Assembly (NCBI GenBank): GCA_016865955.1
Contig: VGNW01000131.1
Location: 1-6,609, forward strand
Length of the DNA stretch: 6,609 nucleotides
Source of the DNA: Chloroflexota bacterium
Lineage (GTDB): Bacteria; Chloroflexota; Dehalococcoidia; SZUA-161
Reading direction: 5' to 3'
Part shown: piece after piece, positions 6,060 to 6,609 of the stretch
Position numbering within the stretch: the stretch's first letter is position 1
Layout: each line of letters begins with the position of its first letter
Made by a program: the position numbers and the translations under genes
Notes under the pieces: generated by a model
What the model was told of the DNA's origin: nothing
Database searches by the model: none
What the model saw: only the letters and a program-made list of their open reading frames with translations

Positions 6060-6609
6060 ATGCTTGAAGTAAAAGGTGTATCGAAGGTTTACGGCGAGGG
6101 CGAAGCCAGGGTGGTCGCTCTCAATAACATCACTATGATGGTGGACGATGGTGATTTCGTAGCTATCACCGGTCCTTCGGGTAGCGGGAAGTCCACGCTT
6201 CTCAATGTAATTGGCGGGCTGGAACGCATTTCAGGCGGAGAAGTTGTCTTAGATGGGGTGCGCATCGATAACCTCAGTGAAGACGATTTTGTTGATATCA
6301 GGAGAAAGAAGGTTGCCTATATCTTTCAACAGTATCATCTGCTCCCTTCGCTCACAGCGCTGGAGAATGTGCTGTTGCCGCTGACTTTCTGTGGCTCGTG
6401 TAAGGAGGATGAGGGAAAAGCAGTTGAGGCGCTGGAGAAGGTGGGGCTGGGTGGCCGAACAAAGCATAAGCCCAGCCAGTTAAGCGGAGGTGAACAGCAG
6501 CGGGTTGCTATTGCGCGGGCTTTAATCAATGATTGCTCGCTCATCCTTGCGGATGAACCGACAGGCAACATAGACCAGAAGGCAGGTGGGGAGATATTGA
6601 GTCTGTTCA
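6060..6609 (+). CDS. MacB/LolD-type ABC transporter ATP-binding protein, partial
   Basis: The ATPase partner of the preceding permease, cut by the right edge after 183 codons of an expected 220-240. It shows the A-loop Tyr11, Walker A GPSGSGKST (38-46), the Q-loop at Gln90 in IFQQYHLLPSLTALEN, and signature LSGGEQQR (141-148). Walker B and the catalytic Glu are in LILADEP (161-167), followed by TGNID (usually TGNLD). The H-loop lies outside the window. The motif order and the segment HLLPSLTALENVLLPL are typical of the LolD/MacB/FtsE class that pairs with FtsX-fold permeases. A CGSC motif (Cys111, Cys114) replaces the usual cysteine-free turn after LPLTF. The start has GAGG (6049-6052), formed by the end of the permease gene, 7 nt before the ATG. 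No start or motif problem is visible. Confidence 0.93.
   Translation, partial: MLEVKGVSKVYGEGEARVVALNNITMMVDDGDFVAITGPSGSGKSTLLNVIGGLERISGGEVVLDGVRIDNLSEDDFVDIRRKKVAYIFQQYHLLPSLTALENVLLPLTFCGSCKEDEGKAVEALEKVGLGGRTKHKPSQLSGGEQQRVAIARALINDCSLILADEPTGNIDQKAGGEILSLF

Noticed and set aside
1..6609. Search for a new defence, mobile or RNA-based system (CRISPR, terminal inverted repeats, tRNA-like folds, toxin-antitoxin pairs)
   Set aside because: No spaced repeat array, transposase, integrase, tRNA arm motif or small paired genes were found; nearly all the sequence is accounted for by recognisable housekeeping and transport families.

Overview
The window reads as ordinary bacterial chromosome from a probable free-living anaerobe. 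I see no mobile elements, tRNA or rRNA genes, CRISPR arrays or phage genes. Coding density is high, base composition is mid-range, and most genes have recognisable Shine-Dalgarno sites. The gene set (the DUF3417 type of alpha-glucan phosphorylase, an IscR-like Rrf2 regulator, a compact cysteine cluster and a MacB/FtsX-type ABC exporter) would fit a Chloroflexota/Dehalococcoidia-like genome. That placement is an impression from protein style only and has low confidence.

Layout. Positions 1-655 (minus strand) hold the N-terminal part of an alpha-glucan phosphorylase that runs off the left edge. It is divergent from everything else. A 183-bp divergent intergenic region (656-838) carries a good sigma70-like promoter firing rightward and an AT-rich repeat block that looks like an operator. 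An Rrf2/IscR-family regulator (839-1276) follows, then a small two-TM membrane protein of unknown function (1412-1888). A GC-rich hairpin (1906-1931) separates these from a tight sulfur amino-acid cluster: cysK (1985-2911), cysE (2935-3642) and a cystathionine gamma-synthase/lyase-family PLP enzyme (3639-4799, overlapping cysE by 4 bp). After a 60-bp gap comes an ABC exporter pair: a MacB/FtsX-type permease (4860-6050) and its ATPase (6060 onward, cut by the right edge).

How the genes work together. CysE acetylates L-serine, CysK replaces the acetyl group with sulfide to give L-cysteine, and the third enzyme links cysteine and homocysteine through cystathionine. The CysE C-terminus ends in Glu-Gly-Ile. 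This is the type of tail that plugs the CysK active site in the classic cysteine synthase complex, so the pair probably forms that complex. The Rrf2 protein keeps all three cysteines and the histidine that bind the [2Fe-2S] cluster in IscR. It is therefore more likely an iron-sulfur sensor than a CymR-type regulator, and its position suggests, without proving, that it controls the cluster as well as itself.

No clearly new biological system is visible. The points most worth following are the repeat operator in front of the Rrf2 gene, the CysE tail, a CxxC motif in both halves of the ABC exporter, a Glu-to-Asp change at a specificity position of the PLP enzyme, and the orphan membrane protein.
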